From assembly GCA_944322745.1 (NCBI GenBank), contig CALUPV010000004.1:118606-182605 (forward strand): DNA of 64,000 bases. The letters run 5' to 3'. The position numbers were made by a program, and so were the translations under genes. The stretch comes from Candidatus Gastranaerophilales bacterium. GTDB lineage: Bacteria > Cyanobacteriota > Vampirovibrionia > Gastranaerophilales > Gastranaerophilaceae. Under the pieces are notes generated by a model. The model was not told the origin of the DNA and did not search any database. It worked only from the letters and a program-made list of their open reading frames with translations. Below are positions 42,621-50,681 of this stretch, in pieces. How positions within the stretch are numbered: the stretch's first letter is position 1; each line of letters starts with the position of its first letter.

Positions 42621-43601
42621 ATGAAATCTAAGAAAAAAATAAAAATCATAGATTTATTTGCTGGAATTGGTGGAATAAGACTTTGCTTTGAACAAGCATT
42701 TAAGGGTAATGTAGAATGTGTGTTTACAAGTGAAATTGATAAATTCGCCATTCAAACTTATATTGCTAATTTCGGGGATGAGAATATCTATGGCGATATA
42801 ACTAAAATTGACGAAAAAGATATTCCTGAACACGACATATTATTAGCGGGTTTTCCATGTCAGCCATTTTCTCAAGCCGGTTTAAAAAAAGGGTTCAAAG
42901 ACACAAGAGGTACTTTATTTTTTGATATAGAAAGAGTTTTGTTGGCGAAAAAACCAAAAGCCTTTCTGTTAGAAAATGTAAAACAATTAAAAGGACATGA
43001 TAAAGGTAATACCTTAAAAGTTATATTGGAACACTTAAAAAATGCTGGATATAAAACTTATGTTCAAGTTTTAGCTGCGAAAGATTTTGGAGTTCCTCAA
43101 AATAGAGAAAGAATTTATATAGTTGGTTTCTTAGATAATAATGTTGATTTTCATTTTCCAGAACCGATCAAAAAAGAAACAAAGGTCGGTAGTATATTAG
43201 AAAAAAATCCTGATAAAAAATATACTATATCTGACAAATTATGGGAAGGACATCAAAGACGAAAAGCAATGCATAAATCCAAAGGCAACGGATTTGGCTA
43301 TGGTTTAGTAAATGCTGATAGTAGTTATACAAACACTATATCTGCAAGATATTACAAAGATGGCAGTGAAATCTTGGTAGAACAAAAAGGCAAAAATCCA
43401 AGAAAATTGACTCCAAGAGAAGCAGCTAGACTTCAAGGATTTCCTGAAGATTACAATATATCCGCCGTTTCAGATAATCAATTATATAAACAATTTGGAA
43501 ATAGCGTGTGCGTTCCAGTTATAGAAAAAATTGCAGAAAAGATTAAGGAAAGCTTAGAAATGACTAGCCTTCATAATGAAATTCTGGCAAAAGTTCAATA
43601 A
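42621..43601 (+). CDS. DNA (cytosine-5) methyltransferase, second of two
   Basis: This 326-residue enzyme carries motif I (IDLFAGIGGIRLCFEQAF), motif IV with Pro-Cys near residues 79-81 (GFPCQPFSQAG), motif VI (FLLENVKQL), motif VIII (GVPQNRERIYIVGF) and motif X (GNSVCVPVIEKI). It is closer to the common HhaI-type than the first methyltransferase, so the two are not recent duplicates. Two enzymes for one nuclease fits a site whose strands differ. The frame is open upstream to 42570, but the ATG at 42621 gives the normal family start. Its 3' end overlaps the convergent glycosylase-like gene by 38 bp. Confidence 0.92.
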   Translation: MKSKKKIKIIDLFAGIGGIRLCFEQAFKGNVECVFTSEIDKFAIQTYIANFGDENIYGDITKIDEKDIPEHDILLAGFPCQPFSQAGLKKGFKDTRGTLFFDIERVLLAKKPKAFLLENVKQLKGHDKGNTLKVILEHLKNAGYKTYVQVLAAKDFGVPQNRERIYIVGFLDNNVDFHFPEPIKKETKVGSILEKNPDKKYTISDKLWEGHQRRKAMHKSKGNGFGYGLVNADSSYTNTISARYYKDGSEILVEQKGKNPRKLTPREAARLQGFPEDYNISAVSDNQLYKQFGNSVCVPVIEKIAEKIKESLEMTSLHNEILAKVQ

Positions 43602-45162
43602 ATTCATTCACTGTCATTATATCATTGGACAAGTCTAATGAATGTGCCTCTTTTAATAAATAACCTGAAAATTCATCAATTAAATAATAATCATCAATAC
43701 TATTCCGTTTATATATAGCTTTATAAATTTTCTTTGGAATATTGTTTTCCATAATGCAAATAAATTCACAGTTATTGTTTTTCGCCTTATCTTTAAAATT
43801 ATCCCATTGGGTATTATCATTATTTTTAATCAACAATTTGTTTGTTTTAATTGATTTGTATCCACAACAACAATGATGCAGTTTACATTCATAACATGAT
43901 AGAGGATTAATACCTCTAAATTTCTTGTTATTATTTACGCCATATCTTTGACACCACAAAAGTTCCATATATGTTCTAATATTTGTTTTATTAGCCTGAC
44001 TAACTAACCATATCAAACGTTCTAGTTTACCTAAATTTATAAAAGAGTTAAAAAATTTTTTTGTTGAATTTATTCCTAATGCATACTCATAAAATGTTTT
44101 AATCCAAGTGTCAATAGGAATAACATCTTTATTTGCAAACCCTTGCTGTAGATAGCAAGCAACAACTTTTTCAGAGCATCCTTTAATTTGATTACCCTTG
44201 CTATAAAATTTTTGGAATAAGTCTTTTGACCATAAATTGTAATCAAAATCTTTGATTGTAAATACTGCCCATATAAAATAACACGCACGCCAAGGATGCC
44301 TATTGAAAGCATCTACTAAACGTTCTATTTGATAGGTGTCTTCTCTATTAAAGTTGTTTTCAGAATTTTGCTCAAGTTTTAATAATTTATTTTCTCTTAA
44401 TTTTTCTTTGTTTTTATCCCAAGCGACTTCTAATGATTTAAAATTATGGTGTTCAATCTCAACATGATTAACATATTCTATATCCCAAATTTTTTTCATC
44501 GATGAATATAATTCAGAAAATTTTTTAAATTGAGAAAAATCATTGTCTTTTATATCTTGGTATGTTGGTAATAAGAAAAACTCCATAAATGACCAATTCG
44601 GCAAATTATTATGGTCAATATTTATAATTTCTCCGTATGTACTCAAAAAATTATACAACATTCGCATTTCACTTTGTCTACCAGTTTTTGGTAAAAACGC
44701 AGAGACAAATTTTACTATAGAATAGAATTCCTCATAAAAATGCCCATAGGGTAAAATTTTTCCATACAAATTTGTACATATATCAAACAATTTTTCTAAA
44801 AATTCTTTGTATTTTGGGTCTATACAAGATTCTAATATCTGATCTTTAGTTATAGGATCAGATAAACCAATTCTATTTTCTAGTTCTTGCTTTACTTTTT
44901 TATAATAGGAATAGGATTCATCATTTGAAATATTGACATTGCATAAAAATAGAAATTTTATATTACAGTTTTTATTATCATGATTATATGAAGAGACAGA
45001 GAACGTGACAGGAAATCCATATATTCGCTTATTCCCAAGCACGAAATGAATATACATAATAGGAAATCCAGGCAAATCTGGATAAAATAATTCTATCTTT
45101 GGTAACCATTTTACCGGAACGTTTTCAATTTCTACTTCGCATGAATATTTTATTTCTTCCAT
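43564..45162 (-). CDS. OGG1/EndoIII-like (HhH-GPD) protein with Cys cluster and unknown N-terminal domain
   Basis: This 532-residue protein has a C-terminal part that matches the HhH-GPD glycosylase pattern: KGCSEKVVACYLQQGF with a candidate catalytic Lys near residue 332, then VIPIDTWIK with Asp near 351. The 19-residue Lys-to-Asp spacing is that of OGG1. A cysteine cluster (SCYECKLHHCCC, near 421-432) could hold a 4Fe-4S centre as in EndoIII. The first ~270 residues are not recognised. It is convergent with the second methyltransferase. It may repair T:G mismatches from m5C deamination, or attack modified phage bases; both are inference. Confidence 0.6.
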   Translation of the reverse strand: MEEIKYSCEVEIENVPVKWLPKIELFYPDLPGFPIMYIHFVLGNKRIYGFPVTFSVSSYNHDNKNCNIKFLFLCNVNISNDESYSYYKKVKQELENRIGLSDPITKDQILESCIDPKYKEFLEKLFDICTNLYGKILPYGHFYEEFYSIVKFVSAFLPKTGRQSEMRMLYNFLSTYGEIINIDHNNLPNWSFMEFFLLPTYQDIKDNDFSQFKKFSELYSSMKKIWDIEYVNHVEIEHHNFKSLEVAWDKNKEKLRENKLLKLEQNSENNFNREDTYQIERLVDAFNRHPWRACYFIWAVFTIKDFDYNLWSKDLFQKFYSKGNQIKGCSEKVVACYLQQGFANKDVIPIDTWIKTFYEYALGINSTKKFFNSFINLGKLERLIWLVSQANKTNIRTYMELLWCQRYGVNNNKKFRGINPLSCYECKLHHCCCGYKSIKTNKLLIKNNDNTQWDNFKDKAKNNNCEFICIMENNIPKKIYKAIYKRNSIDDYYLIDEFSGYLLKEAHSLDLSNDIMTVNEFIELLPEFHYEG

Positions 45163-45188
45163 AAAATAATTCTATCATAAATTTTTAG

Positions 45189-45213
45189 TATAATAATTGT
45201 AAGGAGAATTCTC
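45189..45213 (+). promoter_or_regulatory. Promoter and ribosome-binding site of the MazG-like gene
   Basis: TATAAT at 45189-45194 and AAGGAG at 45201-45206, then the ATG at 45214. Confidence 0.6.
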
Positions 45214-45561
45214 ATGGATATTGAATTTTTAAAAGAAAAAACGGTACAATTCAGAGATGAAAGAGATTGGAAGCAATTCCATACACCTAAAAATCTAGCG
45301 ATGGCATTATCTGTTGAAGCATCAGAATTAGCTGAATTATTTTTGTGGAATGATAATGCCGGTTCTTTTAATACAGCAATAACTCAAAACGAGCATTTAC
45401 AAGAAGAAATGGCGGATGTTTTGATATATCTCTTATCAATGTCAGATATTCTAGATATTGATTTATCTAAAGCAGTGTTAGACAAATTAGAAAAAAATAA
45501 TAAAAAATATCCTGTTGAAAAATCAAAAGGATCTTGTAAAAAATATACAGAATTAAAATAA
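45214..45561 (+). CDS. MazG-like nucleotide pyrophosphohydrolase
   Basis: This 115-residue all-helical protein matches the short MazG/dCTPase-type family: FRDERDWKQFHTPKNLAMAL, then SVEASELAELFLW with the E-x2-E motif, and EEMADVLIYLLSM with the second E-x3-D metal site. Such enzymes hydrolyse (d)NTPs to monophosphates; within defence clusters they may drain modified or signalling nucleotides. It is divergent from the glycosylase-like gene across 51 bp and lies at the end of the first AT-rich cargo block. Housekeeping nucleotide clean-up is equally possible. Confidence 0.85.
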   Translation: MDIEFLKEKTVQFRDERDWKQFHTPKNLAMALSVEASELAELFLWNDNAGSFNTAITQNEHLQEEMADVLIYLLSMSDILDIDLSKAVLDKLEKNNKKYPVEKSKGSCKKYTELK

Positions 45562-45616
45562 CAGTTGACTTAACTAAGACTTTGAGTGATGAATACGACA
45601 CAATAAAGAAGGTCGT

Positions 45617-45838
45617 ATGGAAAAAGTCGGATTGAATATTACACCAAAAGAGTTTAAGCAATTGAGCAAGTGGTCGGAGAATATTTATAATACAGCGGTT
45701 GTTATAGATTATTTTGTCGCGAATCAACCGGAGATTGAGGAATGCTACAATCTTGCGCCGGTAGTTAAGCACTTGCGAAATGATGCAGATGTTATGAATG
45801 CATTCTTTATTGAGCACGAAAAAAATATCGAAATTTAA
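45617..45838 (+). CDS. Small hypothetical protein of the transposon core
   Basis: It encodes 73 residues starting MEKVGLNITPKEFKQLSKWS and containing NQPEIEECYNLAPVVKHLRN. It is probably all-helical. AGAAGG precedes the ATG. Its base composition looks closer to the MuA/MuB genes than to the cargo, suggesting it belongs to the backbone of the element. No family is recognised. It is convergent with the HTH gene at 45857. Confidence 0.55.
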   Translation: MEKVGLNITPKEFKQLSKWSENIYNTAVVIDYFVANQPEIEECYNLAPVVKHLRNDADVMNAFFIEHEKNIEI

Positions 45839-45856
45839 ATAGCTTTTAAAAGGTGT

Positions 45857-46312
45857 TTAATCGGTGTTCAAATCGTGTTCACAAATTTCTTCGTGAGTTA
45901 TGCCGAGAATTTGTTCCTCTATTTCTCGTATAACATCCGGTGTTAAACCTTTCGGCTTTTCCTCTTTAGGTTTTTGTTTTTCACTTATCACTTCATCCTC
46001 ATAAGATTTAACCGGTCCAATCAATTTCAGCATTTTAGTAACGGCATAATATCTTGCAGGCTCGACTTTACCGTTGCTCTCCATATCCTTTTCGATAGAA
46101 TTTATCAAACTTCGGGTAAAATCATATAAATCTGAATGTAACGTTGTTTTAGTGCGAAGATATTCAGTTCTTTTGGTTTCCCAATCATCAGACTTTTTCC
46201 ATCGGCGGAGTGTTCTTTCATTCAAATGAAGCTGCCTCGCGATATCTTCTAATGACATAAATTTTTCAGCATAAAGTTTGAAGGCATCTTGTGCCAATAT
46301 TTGTTTTTTCAT
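45857..46312 (-). CDS. HTH protein resembling terminase small subunit/DUF1804
   Basis: This 151-residue protein begins MKKQILAQDAFKLYAEKFMS, then LEDIARQLHLNERTLRRWKK, a clear helix-turn-helix of the kind at the start of small terminase subunits and DUF1804 proteins of Mu-like phages. The C-terminal part is Lys/Glu/Pro-rich. The frame is open far upstream, but GAGG six bases before the ATG at 46312 marks the start. With no large terminase or other packaging gene present it may now act as a DNA-binding regulator. Base composition matches the transposon backbone. Confidence 0.6.
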   Translation of the reverse strand: MKKQILAQDAFKLYAEKFMSLEDIARQLHLNERTLRRWKKSDDWETKRTEYLRTKTTLHSDLYDFTRSLINSIEKDMESNGKVEPARYYAVTKMLKLIGPVKSYEDEVISEKQKPKEEKPKGLTPDVIREIEEQILGITHEEICEHDLNTD

Positions 46313-46472
46313 AATTAACCTCGGGGTAAATAAAGTTTTGGTACACACAGGATAACTCTTGTTCGCAGAAACATCAAGTCCCAAATGTGTCTGTATGATA
46401 CGATTTCGAGATTTAGAGTTGATGTTTGCTTCTGAAAGAGCGATGAATGATGTAGCTTGAAAGGAGCATACT

Positions 46473-46685
46473 ATGATTGAAATTGGCAAAAAGTACAGAT
46501 TAAAAAAGCTCAAAGGTTGGTTTGAAAAAGATAGCGAAGAGTTTAAGGTTCTGTGTTTTGGTGAACCCAATATTGTAGGCTGCGTCGCACCTGATGGTGA
46601 AAAATATGTATTTGATAAAGATTTTTTGATTGATCCCGATAAGCCGGATGAAATTTATGCCGATATTAAAATAACGAAAGGTTAA
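46473..46685 (+). CDS. Small hypothetical protein, transposon backbone
   Basis: 70 residues beginning MIEIGKKYRLKKLKGWFEKD, probably a small beta-barrel (repeated short strands with glycine turns: NIVGCVAPDGEKYVF). AAAGGAG precedes the ATG. The stop overlaps the ribosome-binding site region of the next small gene, three bases away, so the two are one operon. It is divergent from the HTH gene. Function unknown. Confidence 0.6.
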   Translation: MIEIGKKYRLKKLKGWFEKDSEEFKVLCFGEPNIVGCVAPDGEKYVFDKDFLIDPDKPDEIYADIKITKG

Positions 46686-46688
46686 ACT

Positions 46689-46883
46689 ATGGTTGAAAAA
46701 GATTATAAGTTATACGGGACAAAGATTTTAAATTTAAAAACTCGAGAAATAGGTTTATTAATTTGTTTATGGGAAAACAAATTCGCTGATAAAACTGTAG
46801 ATTTTGCAACTTGTGTTGATAAAAACGGTAATCGCTACAACATTGAACTTGATAATATAAGAGGGTTTGAAGATGATTTTTAA
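46689..46883 (+). CDS. Small hypothetical protein, paired with the preceding gene
   Basis: 64 residues beginning MVEKDYKLYGTKILNLKTRE and ending in DNIRGFEDDF. It also looks like a small beta-rich protein with a short 'DKNGNRYNI' turn like the 'DGEKYVF' turn in its neighbour, so the pair may be distant paralogues. AAAGG lies upstream of the ATG. Its last bases overlap the end of the convergent helicase gene by 4 bp. Function unknown. Confidence 0.55.
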   Translation: MVEKDYKLYGTKILNLKTREIGLLICLWENKFADKTVDFATCVDKNGNRYNIELDNIRGFEDDF

Positions 46884-49800
46884 AAAGATATTTCATATTC
46901 AGATTGTTTTTCAAGTTCCGACTTTATAATTTTAAGACTCTTCCTTTTCTTTATATTAAGAGAAAAGTTTTTAATTACATCATTCATTGTTTCAGAACTC
47001 CAAAAGATTTTAAGATTTTTCTTTGCTCTTGTAATTGCCGTATAAAAAATTCCATGTGTTATCTCTTCAGAATTATTCTTAGGTATTATAATTTTTACAG
47101 AATTATATTCTAGCCCCTGCGCCTTATGTATTGAAACCGCATATGCTAAATGAAAAGGCACTACACTTTTTTTACGTTTTTCTTCAGCATCTTCATCTGT
47201 TTCGTTATTGTACTCATAGACAGAAAATCTTATAAGAGTGCCCTTTTCTGTATAATCAATAAATTCTATTTCGTCAAATTCACACTCTTCTTTGGTTAAG
47301 ATAATCTCTACATCTATAGTAAATCTAATGTAGTTTTCCAGTTTTTCGATATTGACAATTTTACCTTTTAAATTATTGTACAAATAATAAAACCGTTTTG
47401 TATCACAAAACAGTATCGGATCATCAATTTTATAATTCCATACGCCCCAAGTTATAGCTTTGTTTTTATTCGCATTTTGAAAATATGCATTCATATTGTT
47501 TAAGCCAAATTTACCATCATAATTAAGACATAATATAACTTCATCAATATCTTCTTTAGTCAATATATTTTTACTAATATCTCTAGAGTAAGGCCCATCG
47601 ATAACCAATTTTTCAGTTATAAGCGGTTTGCAATCTCTAACTTCGTTCCACAAGCTTATAAGTTTTTTATCATTAGTTCTCCAAGTACTTAATAATTCTA
47701 CATTAGAATGTTTATTTTTAATAATTTCTTTTGCATAGAAAAACCAATTCCCAAAATCAATTGATTCTATTTGATAAATATCACCAGCTAAAACTAAAAG
47801 TGTATCCTGATTAATTTGCGAAAGAAATTTTTCCATTGTTCTATTGTCTATTGTTGTACATTCGTCGATAAAAATAATATTGTAATTCAGGTTTACACCC
47901 TTTCTTGTACATTTATCAATTGTACTAAAATCAGCATTTTCTATATTTTTAAGACGTCTTTGTAAATTTTGCAATGATGTATGTGTTTTTGTTAAAAATA
48001 ATTTAGTTTCATTTTTTGAAAGTCGTGCAATATGATTAATAAGAGTTGTTTTACCAGTCCCTGCAGCACCATAAATCAATAGAATATTAGACTTTACAAA
48101 AACATTTTTTATTGCTTGTTTTTTCACATCATCGATTTCTTCTAAACATTCTTTAAGATATTTTTTATTATCTTCTGTTCGTGATTCATTAGAATTATTT
48201 GAAAATTCAATAAGCTTCTTTAAAATATTTATAGTTGTTTTTTCGTATGAATCTATACATACCTGATTTTCTTTAATATTAACTTTATAACCTTCTCTAT
48301 TTTCCCAATCATCTAGTAACGAATTAAACTGTTCTATTTCTTCATTAGAAGCTATTGAGGATGTATCAAAATATATTTCTCCAGTATTTTTTATTAAATT
48401 TTTAATTTTAAAATATGGTTTATATAAATCAAGATTATTATCTCCAGCTGCATCTATAATATTAAAAAAGTTAGATTCACTTGTTTTCTTTTTTATCAAA
48501 TTTGATATATATGGATTTTTCTCAAAGGGATAACACTGTCTGTCAATTTTTACTTGATTGTAGTTTAAGTGCGATTGACCATACTTATCATCACCATATA
48601 TATTTCCTAATGTATCTTCTCTTAGATTTATTATTGCGTATCTTATTACATTTCGCCCATCTGATATTCTAGTTTTTGAAAAATATTTTTTTAATTTTTC
48701 TAAAACTTTTTTAAATTCGTTAGTATTTGTATCTTTATATATATTGTTTATAATTTCGCTAAATTTAGAATCTCTAATGTCAATTAATTGAAGTAAATTT
48801 ATTCCGCTACTTGTTAGAAAATTCATCAATTTTTCATATTCTCCGTGTTTTGAAGTTATTTTTGTAGGAATTTCCAAAATTTTAGCAAGCTTATTTAGAC
48901 ATCTTGGGGATATTGACACTTTCCAATTTGTTATTAATTTTATTTTGATAGGAACACCCCATAAATTAATTTCAGATTCTTCATATGCTATTTCTATTGA
49001 ATAATTCGTAGATATATTTTCTGTAGAATATACTGTTATGCGATTGAATTTTGAGGCATATATACTAGCTAATTGTAAAGTAATTTCATAATATCTTTTA
49101 CTTTTTACATAAAAAGTTGTCTTTTTTTGAATAAAATATCTCGCTGATTGTGGCTTTTTGTTAGATTTTTTTACAGAATCAATTGCTTGGGCAACTAGTT
49201 TATTGTATTCATCATCTAACTCATCAATTTCTAATGGGAATTTATTTAAATTCGATAAAACTTCTATATTATAATCTTTTTTCAAATATTCTTTGATTTG
49301 CCATAAGAAATCATAGTATTTCAGCATTAATCTTTCTGACTGACCTTCTTCTGGGATTATTTTACCTCTGTACTTTATTCCCTTATAGAAATTTGCTAAA
49401 TACTTTGTTTTTATATCTAAAAGTGCTGTTTCCCATGCTATAGGAATGGTTGTTTCTTTATCTTTTGCATTTAAACTATTTAAGAGTAAAACAGCACAAC
49501 AAAAATCATCTAATTTCGTTAGAAGTTTTTTTGATAAATTATCTCGAGAATCATTTAAAATATAACCATTTTCAATACTTTGCGTAATTTCTTCATTACA
49601 AAATTTTATCATTTCAATTATATTCTTTTTGGAATAAGGGTAATCCTCTAATTTTGTTAAAAAAGAATGATTTTCGGCAATTTCAGTTAATTTTCTACAA
49701 AATTCATCAATACTCTCATCTGAATATTTAATTTCATTTTCTGGTCCAAAATCAATAGTAACGCTACCATTCAAATAATTAATAGAGTATACAAATTCTA

Positions 49801-50212
49801 ATGACATGTATTTCCAAAAAACACGTGATTCCCCTTTTTCTAATGGGTTTAATACTACAAATAATATTCCAGGATCCAATGTAGATTTATTAGCAATAAA
49901 AGCAGGAAATCCTAAAGATTGTAATGAATATTTAAATCTACCATCTTTGGTAAAATTATTTATTGATGTACCTTTAATTTGAACAAAGAAGTTTTGCTCT
50001 GGCGCTCTCGAGATACTTGGATTTGATACAAATTCAAATGTCCCGTCAGTATTTGGCCACTTATCATCGTCAGAAAAATTTTCATTTATTTTTCCATCTT
50101 TTGTCGATAAAAATGATTTTAGAATAGTAACAGCACTTCTATCCTCATTAGATCTTACCGAATGGGTTTTTACATGTTTTTGAATTTGTTCTTTATCTAT
50201 ATACATTGTCAT
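46880..50212 (-). CDS. DUF4365-like nuclease fused to SF1 helicase
   Basis: This 1110-residue protein starts with a ~170-residue DUF4365-like region: a candidate metal Asp in WPNTDGTFEF and QIKGTS where E-x-K is replaced by Q-x-K, as is common in that family. A ~500-residue middle part is unrecognised. The helicase has Walker A (YGAAGTGKT), Walker B (IIFIDECTTI), 'LVLAGDIYQIESI' and the late motifs 'HLAYAVSIHKAQGLEYNSV' and 'FYTAITRAKKNL'. This gives a single-chain nuclease-helicase, a frequent design in defence loci. The ATG at 50212 has no strong ribosome-binding site; a second ATG is two codons in. Confidence 0.75.
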   Translation of the reverse strand: MTMYIDKEQIQKHVKTHSVRSNEDRSAVTILKSFLSTKDGKINENFSDDDKWPNTDGTFEFVSNPSISRAPEQNFFVQIKGTSINNFTKDGRFKYSLQSLGFPAFIANKSTLDPGILFVVLNPLEKGESRVFWKYMSLEFVYSINYLNGSVTIDFGPENEIKYSDESIDEFCRKLTEIAENHSFLTKLEDYPYSKKNIIEMIKFCNEEITQSIENGYILNDSRDNLSKKLLTKLDDFCCAVLLLNSLNAKDKETTIPIAWETALLDIKTKYLANFYKGIKYRGKIIPEEGQSERLMLKYYDFLWQIKEYLKKDYNIEVLSNLNKFPLEIDELDDEYNKLVAQAIDSVKKSNKKPQSARYFIQKKTTFYVKSKRYYEITLQLASIYASKFNRITVYSTENISTNYSIEIAYEESEINLWGVPIKIKLITNWKVSISPRCLNKLAKILEIPTKITSKHGEYEKLMNFLTSSGINLLQLIDIRDSKFSEIINNIYKDTNTNEFKKVLEKLKKYFSKTRISDGRNVIRYAIINLREDTLGNIYGDDKYGQSHLNYNQVKIDRQCYPFEKNPYISNLIKKKTSESNFFNIIDAAGDNNLDLYKPYFKIKNLIKNTGEIYFDTSSIASNEEIEQFNSLLDDWENREGYKVNIKENQVCIDSYEKTTINILKKLIEFSNNSNESRTEDNKKYLKECLEEIDDVKKQAIKNVFVKSNILLIYGAAGTGKTTLINHIARLSKNETKLFLTKTHTSLQNLQRRLKNIENADFSTIDKCTRKGVNLNYNIIFIDECTTIDNRTMEKFLSQINQDTLLVLAGDIYQIESIDFGNWFFYAKEIIKNKHSNVELLSTWRTNDKKLISLWNEVRDCKPLITEKLVIDGPYSRDISKNILTKEDIDEVILCLNYDGKFGLNNMNAYFQNANKNKAITWGVWNYKIDDPILFCDTKRFYYLYNNLKGKIVNIEKLENYIRFTIDVEIILTKEECEFDEIEFIDYTEKGTLIRFSVYEYNNETDEDAEEKRKKSVVPFHLAYAVSIHKAQGLEYNSVKIIIPKNNSEEITHGIFYTAITRAKKNLKIFWSSETMNDVIKNFSLNIKKRKSLKIIKSELEKQSEYEISF

Positions 50213-50280
50213 CCCAAGTCATGATTTATACGATTCTTGTCTATATTATATCAAAAACAAGTGACACCAGTATTTTAGCA

Positions 50281-50658
50281 TTATTTTTTTTGTCTTATTC
50301 TATTACTTGTATTATTTAAATTAATTTGTCGGTTTATCCATTCCATAATTACTGAAACAAGATATTCTTGTTCAGTTTTGGTTAATTCTCTGTGTTGAGG
50401 AAATTTGTGCCATTTTTCAATGCAGCCGCGGCAGCAGGTGGCGGTTGCGTGTTGTGCGATAAAAACTGGGTGCCCTCGCATTGGAGTTTGTTTGCCGTCG
50501 TTCACAGGTTCTGCCGGAGCAACTCTATCCCGAATAAAATCGCAGGCATGAGAATATATTGTATCAAGTCCTTTATCTTTTATATATTCAAGTTCTTTTG
50601 CCCGAAGCTTAAATCTGCTCCTGAAATTTGATTTTGCAAGTTTATCCAATATATCCAT
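50281..50658 (-). CDS. DUF4186 family protein
   Basis: This 125-residue protein matches the DUF4186 pattern: FRSRFKLRAKELEYIKDKGL, 'HACDFIRDRVAPAEPVNDGKQTPMRGHPVFIAQHATATCCRGCIEKWH'-type core (given here only in outline: GHPVFIAQHATATCCRGC with a His and paired Cys that may bind metal), then 'LVSVIMEWINRQ'. Function is unknown. The central part is notably G+C-rich for this genome, suggesting recent arrival or strong constraint. It lies between two cargo blocks, and its composition groups it with the transposon backbone. Confidence 0.85.
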   Translation of the reverse strand: MDILDKLAKSNFRSRFKLRAKELEYIKDKGLDTIYSHACDFIRDRVAPAEPVNDGKQTPMRGHPVFIAQHATATCCRGCIEKWHKFPQHRELTKTEQEYLVSVIMEWINRQINLNNTSNRIRQKK

Positions 50659-50681
50659 AAATTTATGATAGCATAATGATA

